Shown: piece after piece, positions 62,572-64,000 of the stretch | How positions within the stretch are numbered: the stretch's first letter is position 1 | How the letters are laid out: the number at the start of each line of letters is the position of its first letter | Source of the DNA: an uncultured Rhizobiaceae group bacterium | GTDB lineage: Bacteria > Pseudomonadota > Alphaproteobacteria > Rhizobiales > Rhizobiaceae | DNA: 64,000 bases | Direction of reading: 5' to 3' | Assembly (NCBI GenBank): GCA_937930845.1 | Contig: CALHBJ010000003.1 | Coordinates: forward strand, 1 to 64,000 | Notes under the pieces: model-generated | Seen by the model: only the letters and a program-made list of their open reading frames with translations | Told to the model about the DNA's origin: nothing | Database searches by the model: none | Position numbers and translations under genes: made by a program

Positions 62572-62778
62572 CTATTCAATCTTAAGGTCTATGGCCTTGG
62601 GGCCTTTGCCCTTTCGATCCGGCTCAACTTCAAAAGTGATGGATTGACCTTCTTCCAGTGATGTCATGCCCGATTGTTCAACTGCGGAAATGTGTACAAA
62701 AATGTCTTTTCCCCCATCATTGGGCGTGATGAATCCATAGCCCTTTGCGGCGTTGAAAAACTTAACTGTGCCTTGCAT
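62572..62778 (-). CDS. CspA-family cold-shock protein
   Basis: 68-residue single-domain RNA chaperone. RNP1 is KGYGFI and RNP2 is DIFVHIS. GAGGAAC lies 8-14 bases before the start on the minus strand. A long untranslated leader, as in many cold-shock genes, would occupy part of 62779-63097. Confidence 0.95.
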   Translation of the reverse strand: MQGTVKFFNAAKGYGFITPNDGGKDIFVHISAVEQSGMTSLEEGQSITFEVEPDRKGKGPKAIDLKIE

Positions 62779-63097
62779 TTGGGAGTTCCTCTTCCCGATA
62801 TTCTAATAAATGCCCATAGCGGGCAAATCCAACCAACCGAGTTCGTGCAAGGAACTGAAGTGATGCATTTCGTTATTGAAAGCCGCCGGGAAGGGGGGCA
62901 TCACGCATTTGACCCGCTTATTGGACGGTCAAAAGTCTTCCCAAAACGGCCTGCGGGCAACTATTTGCACTACGCAGCTCGTTTCCAGATTCCGGGCAGA
63001 ACCCGAATAATGCCTTATGAGTGACAAAACGTCGCGTTTGCAAGTATTTTCTTGCGCGCGGCAGCCAAATTTGCGGCGAAACGGCAAAAAACCGCGA
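62779..63097. other. Intergenic region upstream of the cold-shock gene
   Basis: About 319 bp with no convincing ORF. It likely carries the cspA promoter and leader on the minus strand. One imperfect hairpin (TTCCGGG / CCCGAA, 62991-63007) is seen. Nothing else is supported. Confidence 0.45.
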
Positions 63098-64000
63098 TTA
63101 CTGGCGCGATTCGGAAACGAAGCTGATGATGGCAATGGCACTGAACAAGATGGCGCAACCGATATAGCCCAACCAGTCGAGACGTTCTCCCAGAATTATC
63201 GCACCGCATATGGCCGCAAACAGAGCTTCCGATGAAAGCAGAATGGCAGCGTCTGAGGCCGGCGTGTATTGTTGACAAACGGCCATGAGGGTAAAGGCGG
63301 CGGCTCCTGCAATCACGGCCGCATATAAGACCTCGGGCATGGCGTTCAACAGTGTCTGGTAGGAAACCGCAGGTTCAAATGACCAGTCAAGCAGTCTGGC
63401 AATGATAAACAGAACAAGCGCAATCACACCGCCCACCGCAAATTGCCCCATGGCGATGAAAACCGGCCTGGCTGACGACATGGCGGTTTGGCCAATAATA
63501 ATAACGTGCAGCGCGGCAAACCACGCCCCCAACACGACAATCGCGTCGCCCCAGTTAAATCTGTCAAAGCCGCCACCGCCCAGCATCCAAATGCCAGCCG
63601 TTGCGGCCAGGGCGCAGGGCCATACGATTGTGGGTACGTGCTGGCGCATGAAAACAAAGGCGATGATGGGAACCATGATCACATAAAGCCCGGTGAGCAT
63701 TCCGGCATTTGTGACCGTCGTTGCCAGCAGCCCGACTTGTTGCATCGACATGCCGATGAAGAACACAATGCCAACCACCACCATGGAACCGGTCAGCTTT
63801 TTATTGATCATCGAGGGAGCGCCAGCGGCATTCGCGGCAGTCATGTCAGCCTGGCTGATCGCCGCCATCGTGCGTCTTTGTTCCCAAATTGCCAGGGGAA
63901 TGATGGCAATTGCGGCAATGAAAAAGCGCAGCGTGATGAACAGAAACGGACCTATATCGTCCATCGCCGTTTCCTGGGCGATGAAGCCGCCGCCCCAAAG
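63098..64000 (-). CDS. EamA/DMT-family transporter, 5' end outside the window
   Basis: At least 300 aa of a ten-helix transporter; the start lies beyond base 64000. The frame continues through the ATG at 63964 into LWGGGFIAQETA, the usual beginning of the first EamA repeat, so 63964 is not the start. FFIGMSMQQVGLLATTVTNAGMLTGLYVIMVP (by position, late first repeat) and LLSSEALFAAICGAIILGERL near the end are typical. Substrate unknown. Confidence 0.85.
   Translation of the reverse strand, partial: LWGGGFIAQETAMDDIGPFLFITLRFFIAAIAIIPLAIWEQRRTMAAISQADMTAANAAGAPSMINKKLTGSMVVVGIVFFIGMSMQQVGLLATTVTNAGMLTGLYVIMVPIIAFVFMRQHVPTIVWPCALAATAGIWMLGGGGFDRFNWGDAIVVLGAWFAALHVIIIGQTAMSSARPVFIAMGQFAVGGVIALVLFIIARLLDWSFEPAVSYQTLLNAMPEVLYAAVIAGAAAFTLMAVCQQYTPASDAAILLSSEALFAAICGAIILGERLDWLGYIGCAILFSAIAIISFVSESRQ

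Overview
The window reads as a chromosome segment from an alphaproteobacterium, most likely of the order Hyphomicrobiales (Rhizobiales). The evidence is a single-chain TrpE(G) anthranilate synthase behind a tryptophan-rich leader peptide and attenuator, a petABC operon, and the housekeeping run rplY-pth-ychF / prs / pgeF-midA-lgt / ubiK / ybjN-proC. A DhlA-type haloalkane dehalogenase and a giant LEPR-XLL surface protein would fit a marine or host-associated lifestyle, but that is inference.

Bases 1-9790 are the tail end of a P2-type contractile prophage, or a tailocin; the rest lies left of the window. The order is tail fibre, two small enzymes (a permuted papain-like amidase and an SNase-type nuclease), an unknown, a terminator, then sheath FI, tube FII, chaperone E with a programmed -1 frameshift to E', tape measure T, U, a small unknown, X and D. 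Two unusual small genes follow: one membrane segment plus coiled coil, and a PAS domain.

Bases 10068-36088 form a 26-kb same-strand block. It opens with a 4182-residue LEPR-XLL/DUF4347 protein containing a tandem array whose unit is exactly 726 bp over five successive steps. A lipoprotein TolC-type outer-membrane channel and three membrane-fusion (HlyD-like) proteins follow, one fused to a GAF-like domain and one to an M50 metallopeptidase-like membrane domain. No ABC ATPase is present and the giant protein shows no RTX repeats, so this is a candidate non-canonical exporter. Directly behind it lies a five-gene operon (coiled-coil protein, unknown, AAA+ ATPase, unknown, DUF2333-like membrane protein) for which I know no described function. 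These two clusters are the best candidates for an undescribed system.

Bases 36089-45264 hold a promoter and terminator bracketing a structured small RNA (possibly 6S), the trpL attenuator and trpE(G), an EamA transporter, an old-yellow-enzyme reductase with a CHMI-like isomerase, the cytochrome bc1 operon and apt. Bases 45279-57106 are mostly on the minus strand: two MaoC hydratases, a membrane protein, a P450, ychF, pth, rplY, a short repeat-bearing secreted ORF, prs, a metal-less M24 protein, pgeF, midA and lgt. Bases 57306-64000 carry ubiK, a GANTC-rich intergenic region, ybjN, proC, csaA, an NmrA-like reductase, a divergent LysR gene with a haloalkane dehalogenase, a cold-shock gene, and an EamA transporter cut by the window edge. 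I saw no tRNA or rRNA genes, CRISPR arrays or insertion sequences.
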